DNA of 64,000 nucleotides from Polyodon spathula (taxonomy: Eukaryota > Chordata > Actinopteri > Acipenseriformes > Polyodontidae). The notes beneath the pieces are model-generated. The model searched no databases and was not told where the DNA came from. It was given only the letters and a program-made list of their open reading frames with translations. Position numbers and translations under genes: made by a program. This document shows positions 1-11,311 of the stretch, in pieces (positions within the stretch are counted from its first letter, which is position 1; each line of letters begins with the position of its first letter). The stretch lies in NCBI RefSeq assembly GCF_017654505.1, contig NC_054538.1, forward strand, positions 65,912,524 to 65,976,523. The letters are read 5' to 3'.

Positions 1-122
1 CCAGTAGGCATAGATATTGTCCAAAGTGTAATTGTATTCAAAATAAAACCCAAAGTGCAATAAGACATTTTGGCCAGCACTGGCCTCCACAGAATCTTTT
101 GCATAGCCACCCAGGCAGCCAT
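1..122 (-). CDS. Ig-like gene coding exon 2 (start of V-set-like domain), truncated by window edge
   Basis: The acceptor is TTCCTCTAG just upstream (bases 124-123). The exon is open through its whole visible length and in phase with exon 1. It ends in Y-A-Y-W, the core Trp of an Ig domain. Confidence 0.6.
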   Translation of the reverse strand, partial: MAAWVAMQKILWRPVLAKMSYCTLGFILNTITLWTISMPT

Positions 123-1358
123 CTAGAGGAAAAAAAGAACTAATATAACGTCCACCAAAAAGGTTCAGTGCACCATTTATTACAAAATATCTTTGAAGAA
201 ATACTCAAATATATTCAGTAGTGCTATAAGATATGTGTTAGATCATTAGACAAAGCTTTCAACAAGATGTATTTGTTGAAAGACAATAATATCAATTCAT
301 GTATCTAAACATTTAGGGATGTCTGGTAACACTTTAGCTGTGTTGCATAAAGACGCTTATGAAATTACCCATTTATTGCAGTTCAGTTTGATGTTAATAA
401 ACAGTCCATATATTTGCAAAAGGGTGTCCACCCAAGTTCACATCTGCAAAGTGAACATAATCCAAAGTACAGTGGCTATTCACTAAATTGCACATCTGGA
501 CTCATCCTTCTACAGTGACACTTTGGCTTGTCTAGCCTATGTTACATGTCTATGGTAGGTAAGTAGGACTGAAGAGCAGCTCCTGAAAACATCTTAACAC
601 AGAATGATTGAAAATCTAAGTAAGGGGACTGTAAAATAATAAATAAGACAAAGCGATTTGAAGCTACTTACTCTTTAATATGGAACTGAACTTCAATAAC
701 TGGGTATTTGCTTATTCACAAAATACTTGTTTACACCATTCAAAATAAGGTTTCTTTTCAATACTTTAAAGCAGGGGTCTCCAATCCTGGTCTTGGAGGG
801 CTGGTGTCCCTCCTGGTTTTTGTTCTAACTGCAGACTAAATTACTTAATTGGACCAATTAAGCTTCTAAAGCACTTAATTGGTCCAATTAAGTAATTTAG
901 GGTACAGTTGGAATAAAAACAGGAGGGACATCGGCCCTCCAGAACTATGATTGGAGACCCCTGCTTTAAAACATGATCTTCCCGTGCTGCGCAAAAGTGT
1001 GTTGTGTCCCAGCAGTACACAAACACATATGCTATGGTATTTTCACACATTGGCTTTTAGTTTATGACACTACAGAGTCTGCATAAAACCAGAAACCCAA
1101 AGTATAGTATTGTAGGCCTATACAAAATGATTGCTGTGGACACATGTGTATGCTCAATACACCTGGCATTAGATTTCTACCTTCAGATTGCAAACTCCAG
1201 AAATGTAAATAGCAAATTAAGTCATTGCAGAACCATTTACTGGAGTTACCAGTGGTTTCACCATTTTAAACTATAATAATAAAAACTGTGCTCTTACCTG
1301 CAAGTGTTATGCCCAGACACATTGCAAATACTTTGAATAATCCTTTTGTTAGGCACAT
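1..1358 (-). CDS. Immunoglobulin V-set-like membrane/secreted protein, 5' part (exons 1-2), runs off window
   Basis: Two exons on the minus strand join in frame. Exon 1 (1358-1298) encodes a 20-residue hydrophobic leader starting MCLTKGLF and stops after the first base of a codon at a GTAAGAG donor. Exon 2 (122 to below 1) follows a pyrimidine-rich acceptor and opens an Ig V-like strand pattern: a V-E-A-S-A-G-Q-N-V-L-L stretch, an N-Y-T glycosylation sequon (residue 51), then D-N-I-Y-A-Y-W ending at the window edge. A signal-peptide exon joined by a phase-1 intron to an Ig domain is the usual arrangement of B7, CD2/SLAM and related cell-surface families. The Y-x-Y-W motif resembles ICOSLG-type B7 domains, but the cysteine normally found after V-x-L is Phe (residue 44, bases 52-54), which is more like CD2/SLAM V domains or a decaying copy. 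Only about 61 residues are visible, so the family is not assigned. Confidence 0.6.
765..970. mobile_element. Palindromic MITE, copy 1
   Basis: The two ends are inverted copies: the left begins TTTAAAGCAGGGGTCTCCAA and the right is its reverse complement, and the complementarity continues through a 'ggagggc...ccctcctgg' segment. The element lies in intron 1 of the Ig-like gene and is about 206 bp. It has no coding capacity. The same family recurs at 2157-2355. Confidence 0.75.
1298..1358 (-). CDS. Ig-like gene coding exon 1 (signal peptide)
   Basis: This exon has 61 bases, an ATG at 1358-1356, 20 codons plus one base, and donor GTAAGAG at 1297-1291. The residues are hydrophobic after a Lys-containing start, as in a signal peptide. 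Confidence 0.6.
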
Positions 1359-2156
1359 GTCTGTTTGACAGTTTCCTTAACTACTTTTAAAAGTTTCCTG
1401 TGCTGTTTACAATTAGAAAGAGAAAGGGTTGCTTCCGAGAACGGATTGAAGAATGAAAAAAGAAAAAGAGGCTGAAAAACCAGTTAAACTGCTTGCATTC
1501 TTTTGCTTCTGGTTGGCATTTGTGATTGTTAAAGATCTTTTGATTTATAGTCTAATCCTTCAGGGCCATTACACATAAGGTGGCTAGATAATTAACTGCT
1601 TTAGGAGCAGGGTGAAGGGTGTAACTAAATGTTTTGTGAAGTGAATGATTAACTAAATGTTCAATATACTTATTTAAAGCAAGGCTGGAACTAAGGGCAA
1701 AACAGGACTGGCCCTCATTGTTCATACAAGCATGTACTATAATTGGGAAAACTCCTGATTTCTTTGATGGCCATTTAACATTGGTCCAGATTACTTGGCA
1801 GAAGAAGTCGGATTGTGCTGCATCAAAGGTTCTCAAACAATAGACACAGCATAGCACGGTACTAAACACAATACCCTAATAAACAAAGCACATGTTCTGA
1901 ATAAGTTCCCTGTTTATTTTATGGGAGTGCTTTTATTCATTTTCATTATATTGATGTTTGCAATAAATATAACAGACAGAGATAAGAGCTATTTGACATT
2001 TTAAATTCAGGATTTAACACACTATGGAATATTACCAAATAATGGGGAATATACCACACCTTTCATCTGTACCGAATTAGCCAGGGCAATACCTCATTTC
2101 TAACTTTGGTACCGAATCCCCACAAATGGATGTGTGTCCTGAATTTTGAGCTTCAT

Positions 2157-2355
2157 CTAAAGCAGGGGTGCCCAATCCTGGTCCTGGAGGACCAGCGTCC
2201 CTCCTGGTTTTTGTTCCAACAGAGTCCTAAATTACTTAATTAGAACGATAATTGGTAATTCTTGGTCCAATTATGTTATTTAGGACACAGTTGGAACAAA
2301 AACCAGGAGGGACACCGGCCCTCCAGGACCAGGATTGGACACCCCTGCTCTAAAG
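2157..2355. mobile_element. Palindromic MITE, copy 2
   Basis: The ends CTAAAGCAGGGGTG and CACCCCTGCTCTAAAG are near-inverse, with the same inner segment (GGAGGGAC and its complement) as the copy at 765-970. It is about 199 bp, non-coding, and intergenic between the Ig-like gene and ATRAID. Confidence 0.75.
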
Positions 2356-4038
2356 CCATTTTTTCTGCATGGCCCCACCAGGCCAATAGAGGCATGCAGG
2401 TGCTAGCGTCACATTTTCGTGGTACTTCCTGCTACACAGATAGTTAGTAGACAGCAAAGATAGTGGTAGAGACAGTCCATTCAAAGATATTCTGTTATTA
2501 TAGAATTTGTTTGGTTCATTTCCGAGCAGGAGCAGTACCACTCAAAACCACATGGCTTGTTTGATTACTGCTCGGAAGAATATGTAAGGGTGAGGAATAT
2601 GTTTGGGTGCTGGAGATTAAAAACTCAAGATATTTTAAGAAGAAAAACATTTTTAGGGTGTTTTTATGAGGTTGAAACTCTTGTTGGCTCCAGGCATTAA
2701 AACTTTCTTAACCCATCTCATGTATCCCTTATCCCTAAGGGAACACGTGATTGTAATAATACTAATTTAATTTAAATGTATTTATTTTAAGGCAGTGTTT
2801 TCCTCACTCATTTAGATCTATAATTATCCCTGAGGAAAAAATCCCCATTAATTCATGTTTTTTTAAGCCATAAAAAAGTTAATGGAATGCTTAATGTTTT
2901 AGAATATGTTTCAACAGTTATTTTAGGCTTTTCTTTCATGCATTATACATCACAGAACTGATAAAACAGTGGCAATCTGTTATTAAAACAAAACAAAAAA
3001 AGCTTGGCGAAATGTAATGGTAGCTGGAAAATCACTATTGGTAATACAGAGGAATGCAATTAACCAACATCAACAATTGTGTACCTAGTCTCTGGTTATA
3101 TTAAATTAAATTCACATCACATGCCAACTGTACAGATTGAGGAGCTGTATAGTACAAATTGGTAATGTGCTGATTTTCAGTACTGCTGTAGTCCTACCAC
3201 AATTCACTTCTTATACTATGTACCCCCCCACCCCCACCCCAAAACAACAAAAAAAATACTAATGGTGTCTGTTCTTTCTTTTCTCTATTCAATATGTATT
3301 TGGATAAGACTATACAAATACTTCTACAGTATATCATGCAGGCACAGGAACATATAATGCTTCTGTAGTACTTGTGCACTTGGGTAAGAGATGTAAGTTC
3401 TTAATTAAAAAGAAAGGATACTTTTGGAGTGAGTAGGTTTCTACTGGCTGCTTTAAAAACAAATCAAATGTGGACCAGGATTGAGCAACAAAGCCCAGGG
3501 ATAAGAAGACAGGGGAGGCTCTTGAGCATGATGGAATTTCTTAATGAGATTTTGTGAGACATAATGAAACATACACATATTTTAGTTGTATCTGCATGAA
3601 AAATATGCATTCTGGGTTGCAGGAAATTGCATATTTAAAAGTTAACATTTCAAAGATTCTCTGAGAGAACTGTGAGCCACTTGTTCTCTTAATGCAAAAC
3701 ACACACGTGGAGCTATTTTCATCTCTCAAATGTTAAATGCTATATTAGTGCAATGATTAAATTAATCTGAGAAACGGATAAATATAATTGGATCTGATGG
3801 AGCCAAAGTTATTCCACATTAAGTGCAATAATAAAATAAACCCATGGGTGACATGAATAAGCCTTTTCGTTATGAGGCTTTGGGTGCCGCAGAAATACAG
3901 TTTCAACAGCAGATCTTGTTTGCCTTTTGCAGTGTGCTGCCCTGTGCTTAATGCCGCCAACCAATAGGTGGCAGAAGAGAAAATGCTGAAACTTTGCAGC
4001 GCTGTGCTTCCCTGACCAGATCTAATACTTACATTGTT
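2356..4038. other. Intergenic region upstream of ATRAID
   Basis: This is the interval between the divergent Ig-like gene and ATRAID and must hold the ATRAID promoter. I see no second gene. A short upstream reading frame (ATG at 3983, stop ending 4015, 10 codons) lies just before the ATRAID start and would be in the 5' leader if transcription starts upstream of it. Confidence 0.5.
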
Positions 4039-4134
4039 ATGATGTGTAAGACAAGAGCCGAGTTGAGTTTTATATTTTTTCTTTTGCTATTTCTTTATTC
4101 ATGGTTTCCAGTAACTCAAGGGTCTGTTCAAAAG
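4039..4134 (+). CDS. ATRAID: ATRAID coding exon 1 (signal peptide)
   Basis: This exon has 32 codons beginning M-M-C-K-T-R and then a hydrophobic core (FIFFLLLFLY). The donor is GTAAGT and the exon ends in phase 0. Confidence 0.85.
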
Positions 4135-6470
4135 GTAAGTATTTTTTAAACTCTCGACATTTCAGTGTGATAAAAAAACAACGCACAAATGAAAGGTTCT
4201 GATAGTATATCAAATAAAATAAGTCTTCTCTCTTACAGTAAGAAAGTTGACTAATGCGATGCATTATGTACTGTATCAGGTTGTTTGCGTAGTGCTGCTG
4301 TGGCAATACGCTTAACAGGAATTTGGTTTCTCTTTCTGTTGTATGTTGCTTGTCGCTTGTACGGTCTTGACACTTGTTAGGTCGCAGTGTTATGTGATGC
4401 ATACATCCATCTGGAGTCAGGGTGCGTGACACTTCTATTGTGATGTGGGGAATTAACAACCACGCTGTCGTAAAAGGGAGTAGAGACAATTTTTTTAATA
4501 AGCACCTTGACATTATAATTCTGATATTCCATCAGTAATTCCACTCGGTGTCGTTGGAAAAATCCGAAATGTTAATTTGTACGTGATTGCGGTCTGAAAT
4601 GCCTTGACGTGGAATGTCCACCTCTGTACGTGTGATTTCAGGTGTGCAGTCAATGTCGGGGCGGGCTGCGAAACAGCAGTGCAGTGGGGAATCTCTGCAA
4701 GACCAACTCCAGCTTTGTGATGGAGGGGCGCTGCTGTCTGCAGAGACACAGAGAGCAGGAGCTGATTGTCGGGTAATTAATTCACTGTGCCCCCGAGGTA
4801 CAGTGACTAGTTTTAAATACATGACTGACCACAGTAGAATAAAGAAACACACAATACTGACAGTATGTAACGTTTAACTGGTGGTCCTAACATAGCCTTC
4901 TCTATCCCTCAGGTTAGACCTATGGAACTGCTCGCTAACACAAGTTGATGAATACCTGGAACAAGCGTTCACTGCTGTGGTAATGTAAGTTTTTTGAAGT
5001 GCATCATTCAGGGGGCTACACGCCAACAGATTGAGTTTGACAAAATCGGCGAAGAATAAAAACTAGGCAAAATGGATTGAATCGTTTGTTTGTTTGTTTT
5101 TTCGGACATTGGCCACTGTGTCCATTGCTTAGTTTTTGGTCTGCCTGCAACATTTCATTCAGATAATTAACAATATAAACTTTCCCCTCTGTGGAATTAT
5201 CAAACAGTTACAGAACAGGAGTTTCAAATAGGTGATCCATTTGGCGTATAAAAAAAAGAACCAGAGAAGTAGCTGGCTGTGAATAATATAATTGACATTT
5301 GTAAGTTCTTTCAGTATTTTAATGAAAGAACCTGCTCTGTTTTGTATTCAGGTTGGGTGTCATGAAATGTAAGTTATGTTTGTGTTTGACTTCTTTTTTT
5401 TTACAGAGATCTCTCAGATAATCCAGTGAAGAACATGTCGGAATCAGCATTTCAAGGTTTCATTAGTTTGCAGTACCTGTACGTAGCACCACTTTCTGTT
5501 CAATTAAGATGATGGAATGCATGCGCAACAGTATGTTGACTGTGCTTTTCACAAACCAGCATCCTAGTAAAGGTTTATGCAGTGTTTCCTTATTTGTTTT
5601 TCTTCTCTATAGTACTTCAAGTGCTGAACAGTTTTGCAGATCTAGATTTCTGACGTACTGTAATTCAACTGCATTTGTCTTTATTTTCAGAGCATTGCCA
5701 CAGACACTGGAATGTCCTGGGGGAAACACTTCCTGGGAGCATGTGGACATTTTCAAGAGTGAGAGGATATGCAAAGGGCAGAAGGATGCCTGCAATGCAA
5801 CTGGGGCCATGAGTATGTTTACCTAAAGCTTTGTATATTTTTGAATATCAGCATTTTAGCACTAAGGGGGGCCGTCCAAAATTATCAACATTTTAAAAAG
5901 TGCAAAACGTGCGCTGGGGGGTGTCAGGGCAGTGTACACTTCTTGATATTAATAAAAAAAAAAAAAATCTCTAATTTCAGGAACAGTGTACTGGCACTGT
6001 GCCCATTCCTTTTGTCTCTTTCAAGTCATTCACTCTTTCTCTTTCAAGACAATGTATTCTTGCTGACAAACAGCTGTACAGTTGCAAGCTTTATTGTTTA
6101 GAGGAAATGATTTTTTTTTTTTTAAATTGTTATTTCTTCTCAGCCTGGCTGTGTCCAGAAAATTCCTTCTGCCAACCAGACGGCCCTGGTATGTTTCAGT
6201 GCACTTGTGCAAGCAGTTACTATGGCTACAAGTGTCTCAAAGAGGTAAGCTGAAATGTTCAAACAGAAACCCACATTAGGTGTACCTTTGACTTCAGTGT
6301 ACTTTTGATGCCTTGGTCATTGACAAACAAAAAAAAAAGAGGTAACATATTGGTATTACTTACAGGGAGCCTTCCCTTTGCTGGAGTTCTTTGGGATTCT
6401 TGGGCCGCTGACGGTTCTTACTTCTGCCTTGCTGTGGCTTTCTCAGCGTCGCAAGGCGAAATCATCCTGA
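4039..6470 (+). CDS. ATRAID: All-trans retinoic acid-induced differentiation factor (ATRAID)
   Basis: Seven coding exons join to 232 codons (human is about 229): 4039-4134, 4642-4772, 4913-4984, 5407-5478, 5691-5812, 6144-6244, 6366-6470, all GT-AG. The product is a type I membrane glycoprotein. Residues 1 to about 28 are a signal peptide; a Cys-rich region follows (C-x-x-C at 34-37, C-C near 63-64), then short leucine-rich-like segments (LDLWNC, IDLSDNP). An EGF-like module has cysteines at about 158, 168, 174, 184, 186 and 195 and contains PDGPG. The transmembrane helix is about 203-223 with a basic tail QRRKAKSS. Sequons lie at N43, N54, N109, N136 and N159. The family was described as a retinoic acid-induced regulator of osteoblast and other cell differentiation and has been linked to cell sensitivity to nitrogen-containing bisphosphonates. 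Two in-frame Met codons begin the frame; I chose the first. It converges on EIF2B4, with 2.2 kb between stop codons. Confidence 0.95.
4642..4772 (+). CDS. ATRAID: ATRAID coding exon 2
   Basis: The acceptor is GTGATTTCAG and the donor GTAATT. It encodes VCSQCRGG...GRCCLQ, matching the Cys-rich N-terminal part of the family, and ends after two bases of a codon. Confidence 0.93.
4913..4984 (+). CDS. ATRAID: ATRAID coding exon 3
   Basis: The exon is 72 bases and encodes LDLWNCSL...FTAVV. The acceptor is TCCCTCAG and the donor GTAAGT. Confidence 0.95.
5407..5478 (+). CDS. ATRAID: ATRAID coding exon 4
   Basis: The exon is 72 bases and encodes DLSDNPVKNM...ISLQY after a T-rich acceptor. The donor is GTACGT. 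Confidence 0.95.
5691..5812 (+). CDS. ATRAID: ATRAID coding exon 5
   Basis: The exon encodes ALPQTLECPGGN...ICKGQKDACNATG, strongly family-like. The acceptor is TATTTTCAG and the donor GTATGT. Confidence 0.95.
6144..6244 (+). CDS. ATRAID: ATRAID coding exon 6 (EGF-like module)
   Basis: It encodes WLCPENSFCQPDGPG...CTCASSYYGYKCLKE, which supplies five of the six EGF cysteines. The acceptor is TTCTCAG and the donor GTAAGC. Confidence 0.96.
6366..6470 (+). CDS. ATRAID: ATRAID coding exon 7 (transmembrane helix, tail, stop)
   Basis: It encodes GAFPLLEFFGILG, a hydrophobic helix and QRRKAKSS, then TGA at 6468-6470. The acceptor is ACTTACAG. Confidence 0.95.
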   Translation, partial: GAFPLLEFFGILGPLTVLTSALLWLSQRRKAKSS

Positions 6471-6828
6471 CTAACACTTCATCAGGGCAAAGATTCATTC
6501 AGAGAGAAGATTGAGCTCAAAGCCATTGCTGCACACACTCAATACTGACAATTTGAAAAAAGGGGTGGTTTACATAGGATTTTTGTATGATGGTCAAAAT
6601 AAGGTATTCTGTAATACTAAGACATTTTGAAATATTAGAAAAAGATTTTGACCAGAAGTGTCAATGTCTTTTATCTGTAATATTTCAGTTAGACTTTGTT
6701 CCTGCAGGACAAGCACGGGTTCATCTCAATAGTGCAAGCACTAATACAAAGAGAGACTTAAGTAGACCATAGTCGATAGATAACAATACAGCAGTAAAAT
6801 AATTCCAAACAATTAATATACATCCAAA

Positions 6829-6831
<3 letters not shown>

Positions 6832-6900
<69 letters not shown>
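6832..6900. repeat. (TA)n microsatellite
   Basis: A pure TA dinucleotide run in the ATRAID 3' flank or UTR. Confidence 0.98.
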
Positions 6901-6903
<3 letters not shown>

Positions 6904-7385
6904 CTATATAAGGATTAAGAAAAAATCTTTTGGGATTTGTTTTTGTTGTTATGGTTATTGTGAGCCACACCTACAGCATGGAAACAATGAAACTTTTTAA
7001 GTACGTTTTTACTTACCACATCATGTTGAATAAGCTAGTTGTGCAATCAACATTTAAAAAATACAGTTCAGTATCGCTTCAGGTAGAATTCATTTCTGGT
7101 ACTTTTAATTCTGAGCTCAGCTAGAATGCACATGAGCTTTGCAGCACTGTGAAAATGATTAGGGTGAGCCGGACCTCAATTTTGCAAGGTAATGATCTCA
7201 GTAACATTGCAATCACACTAAAAATTGACATAATCATGTGTCGGGCACTGTAAAAATAATGTGTAAAGATTATATTTTATTTTATCTTGGGTCAGTAATG
7301 CACAACCAATTAATTTCTTTCTCTGTGCAGTTTAGAAAAAATATATATCATTGCATGCTTTAAATACTTAAATAATTGTTGAAAG

Positions 7386-7391
7386 AATAAA
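7386..7391 (+). terminator. ATRAID: Candidate ATRAID poly(A) signal AATAAA
   Basis: This is the first plain AATAAA hexamer I see on the plus strand downstream of the ATRAID stop. It implies a 3' UTR of about 0.9 kb. I have no transcript support. Confidence 0.4.
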
Positions 7392-8596
7392 TGTGTTTCA
7401 ACCTCATGTATTTACGTCTTGCTTCTCTGGAAGCTATTTTTTACTGCCTTTTGGGGACTATATCCAGAAACAGGATATGATTGAATTAGGATTGAGTCAT
7501 TTTACAGAATTGAATCACTGTGAGGTGTATACACACTTCAGAGGGCTAAGAAACTAGATTCATAAACAAAATAATGGTAATTGTAGTTTTATAGTAGAAT
7601 TTGTAGTCACACACATCTTGTGCTATGTTCTTAAGTAGGCATTTATTAGTAAAGTATATTCAGTATTTAAATGGTAAAATCAATTGAGCTTCAATAATGA
7701 TAGTGGAGCAGAAAACAGGATAGGTAGTTTTTGTTATTAGAATTTTTTTTTCTTACATTTACACAGGCAGTTGCATAGGTATTGCTTCATTACTTTGATT
7801 TAGTCTTTGGGAATGGGTTTCTTTACAATCTGATGTATCTGGAAGCTGTACTTGCAGGCTCTTATTTCTGTAAGTGTTTTCTATGTGATGATTTAAGTAA
7901 CTGACATGTTTAATGCATATTTGCTTGCATTAAGGACATTTTAAAAAAATAAAAATGAAATCATAAACTATTGCAATTTTGCTTTCATAATGGTTATTAT
8001 TTATTTTCTGACATTGTGTTGTCTGAAAATCCATATTTGTGCAGCACTGAGCTATCCTTCAACTATCCTACAGTCCTGTAAATTTGTACTCTACTATTCT
8101 GTACACACTGTTGGCATATCGCATGGTCAACAACTTGTTCATCATACTGACAGCTTGATTGATGTACAGACAGACACACTGGTTTCAATGCCATTGTTTT
8201 GTTTTAGTGGTTGCTTGGACATTCTTTTTAATTGTAATGACCAGGTAATCAGTTGTAGCCCTAACTTCTATCACATTTCCAATCAATACTTGATTCCTAC
8301 CTATATTTGGAATGTTTGTATTATTTCTAGAACCAGAAACTTGCATGTCTTCACCACCTAGGCAGTTAAAGGATTTTTTAGTGGTAAGCCATAAACCTAA
8401 TCCCTCTGTCATAAATTTGGAAGTAGAAAATACAAGAAAGTAAGTAAACATGTTGACAAACTGTGTCTTCACTGGTTCAGGCCATTTTGGTTCACTTTAT
8501 AACCCCCGGATATGTCAGGCATTCAACTGCAACATTTTGCAAACAGAATTTTGAATCTAAAATAAACACACTGTCCAAACAAAATTAAATAATAAC
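7392..8596. other. Intergenic space between convergent ATRAID and EIF2B4 3' ends
   Basis: AT-rich sequence in which I recognise no gene or repeat. Confidence 0.4.
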
Positions 8597-8602
8597 TTTA
8601 TT
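8597..8602 (-). terminator. EIF2B4: Candidate EIF2B4 poly(A) signal AATAAA
   Basis: TTTATT on the plus strand reads AATAAA on the minus strand, about 65 bases after the EIF2B4 stop codon, which gives a compact 3' UTR. Confidence 0.65.
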
Positions 8603-8665
8603 CCATGCCAAAGAAAAGTTTTATACACCAAAATATAGCTGAGAGCATCTATTATATTAACTCCA

Positions 8666-8865
8666 TTATTGATCCACATTCTTCACACGCAGCACCACAG
8701 GAACGGAGGTACAGGGAATCATTCCCAAGTCTGTGATAACTAAATCCACAAAATCTGGAGGAGTGACGTCATAGACCAGGTTCAGAAGTCGAAGGGAAGC
8801 AACATCCTGCCAGTTCTGCAGCTCAGTTTTACCCTTCTGGGTCACAATGAGGTCATCAGGGTCAT
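8666..8865 (-). CDS. EIF2B4: EIF2B4 coding exon 13 (last)
   Basis: It encodes DPDDLIVTQ...[11 protein letters not shown]...[12 protein letters not shown], then TAA at 8668-8666. The acceptor is CCCCCTCAAG, preceded by a long C tract. Confidence 0.97.
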
Positions 8866-9999
8866 CTTGAGGGGGACAGGGGGGGGGACACAAGACCATC
8901 ATTACAAAGCTTTTAGTTCTGACTTAGTTATGTTTTGATAAAATGAAATAGATATTTTTTTTGCATGAAAAATGTGTGGATTGTTGTTTATGAAAGCATT
9001 TGTCAAACAGTGTAATGCATATCAACTTTACTTAATCCATTTAAAATATATCAAAATTAAAAATGTTTATACACAGTGAATACCAATGGTGGGAATAACA
9101 AAGGAAAAAGATATATATTTTATACCAATTAAACAATTTTTAAGGGTGATGTGCAAATATGTATCAGAGAAAATCAGTACCTAGTTCATTAGACACAAAG
9201 GAATCAGTCTGGACTCGCTCACAGAACTTGTACGTCTCACAGCAGACCAACACGGGTACATTGTATGCTTTGGCAACCAGTGCAATCTGGGACGCTCCCA
9301 CCCGTGACATCACATAACCATTGGCCAAGAGTGCATGGGCACCAAGGAACACCTTCGAGACCTGAAACAAAATCAAATTGAAAAAAACTCACACCAAATC
9401 CAGCACTTAACTACTACTACTACTACTCCAGTTTCAGTTAATTCTGCTGAGTAAAGTGCAACCTGTTATTCATATAAACGCACGTGAATTGTAGACTTGG
9501 AATTATGATGTGCAATCTCCATCGCCACAGCCAAAGCAAATATAGACTAGCGACACATACAGTAGGCTATTCAAATTGCCTACAATAAAGTATCCTAAAA
9601 ATCACAATCTTTTTAAAAGGCGTTATTGTTCGACCAGAGTCTTGTATGTAACATCAAGGTCACCTCATCTGTATGCCCTCATTGTGATGATCATGTTTTG
9701 GCTTACCTCTGGCAGCATGTAGGAGACTGCAGTGATCAGCACATAGGTGCATGAGATTCCCTTCCTCACCAGTCTGCGCAGGGTCTCCCGGCCCTCCAGC
9801 CTCGGCCGGCTGTCCACCACTATCACCCGGAACTTCCGCCCCCTCTCATAGGCATCGCATAGGATATAGTTCACCAGAGAAGAGCTGAAGACAACAGAGC
9901 AATGAGACACACTTACACCTTCACCTCTGACTTTAGACTGTACAGAGGTTTAGATTTTTGAGAATTTAGCTTATAAAAGAACTTAAGATCTGTGCTATG

Positions 10000-10055
<56 letters not shown>

Positions 10056-11271
10056 CATCTACACATTACTTCTGTTTTCATAAGACAGGATGCTAGGAAT
10101 TTGTTACATTTCAAAATACTGCGATTCACTGTATCTATATATTTAAGTTAAGTGATGCTCTTACCACCCATAGACTAGAATGACATCTCCATCACTGATC
10201 TTCTCAAAGGCAGATTTGGAGATGGCTTTTGCAGCCAAGTGAATCTTTTCTTCAACGTACTTGTCGATACAGTTCTGTAGCATCGTCTTAGCCTAGAAAA
10301 GAAAGGACATTACATTACTCAAACTCTAAAAAAAAGAGATGTAAATAACTATCAAGCGAGGGTGGTGTATTTAAATGCACAGTACATACGTGTTAGTTAG
10401 GTTAATAATTAATTTAGAAAACTCCATAAACTATCGAGCATATGACAAATCTGACTTTGGCTGATTGTTTTTTACTTTGTTGCAATCAAACTGACTGAAT
10501 GGAGTTGGGCTCTGTTATTAACCCTCTCCCATTCATCGGATTTGATTTAAATCTGATTTTTTTTTTAAATTTAAATTGATTTTTTTTTTTTTTTTTTTTA
10601 ATAATTATGGAGGGGTTTTTCCGTAGTACAGTAGTTGTAGCTCTACAGTACCTCCAAAGTAAATTTAAGGATGTTGGAAATGGTGGTTTGTGAATAGTTA
10701 CATATTAAAACTGAATTACTCTATCTTAAATGAATACATAAGTAAAGCAAATTATATATCATTGTGGCAACCTCTAAATGTGAACTACAATATGTGAACT
10801 ACAAGAATTTAGTGATGGAGTACGCCAGAGAAAAATCCCCCTCACTCATCCCAGCCATTCTTTTACTTTTCTTTCTTTGATTTCCTCTTTCTGCGTCAGT
10901 CCAAACACACGCAATTGTTACTTAAGACTACTTTACTTTTTACAGTGTGTTCAATTGATGAAGTTCTTGATTGCACCACTAAATAAACCTGGTTTCAGCA
11001 GGTCTTAACACACTGCTCAATTGTCTACTTGGGACCCCACTGCACTGTCATTAGAATCGCTTCGGCAAATGTTAATGATGGGGCAGGCGCTACAACGGGT
11101 CAAATCTTCAGAATACCATTTCATTGCAATATTTTTTTTTTATGTCTTCGCTCCATTTATGCACCATATAATCAAGGGTTTTAGTTTATAGATAGTAAGA
11201 GTTTAAGATGTTGCTGTTAATAAAATGTTTATAAAAACATAGTTTTCATGTTTTTTTTTTGAGAAACTATT

Positions 11272-11311
<40 letters not shown>

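Noticed and set aside
4070..4513. 147-codon minus-strand open frame
   Set aside because: It overlaps ATRAID exon 1 and intron 1 on the opposite strand and has no recognisable motif; the plus-strand signal-peptide exon explains the sequence better.
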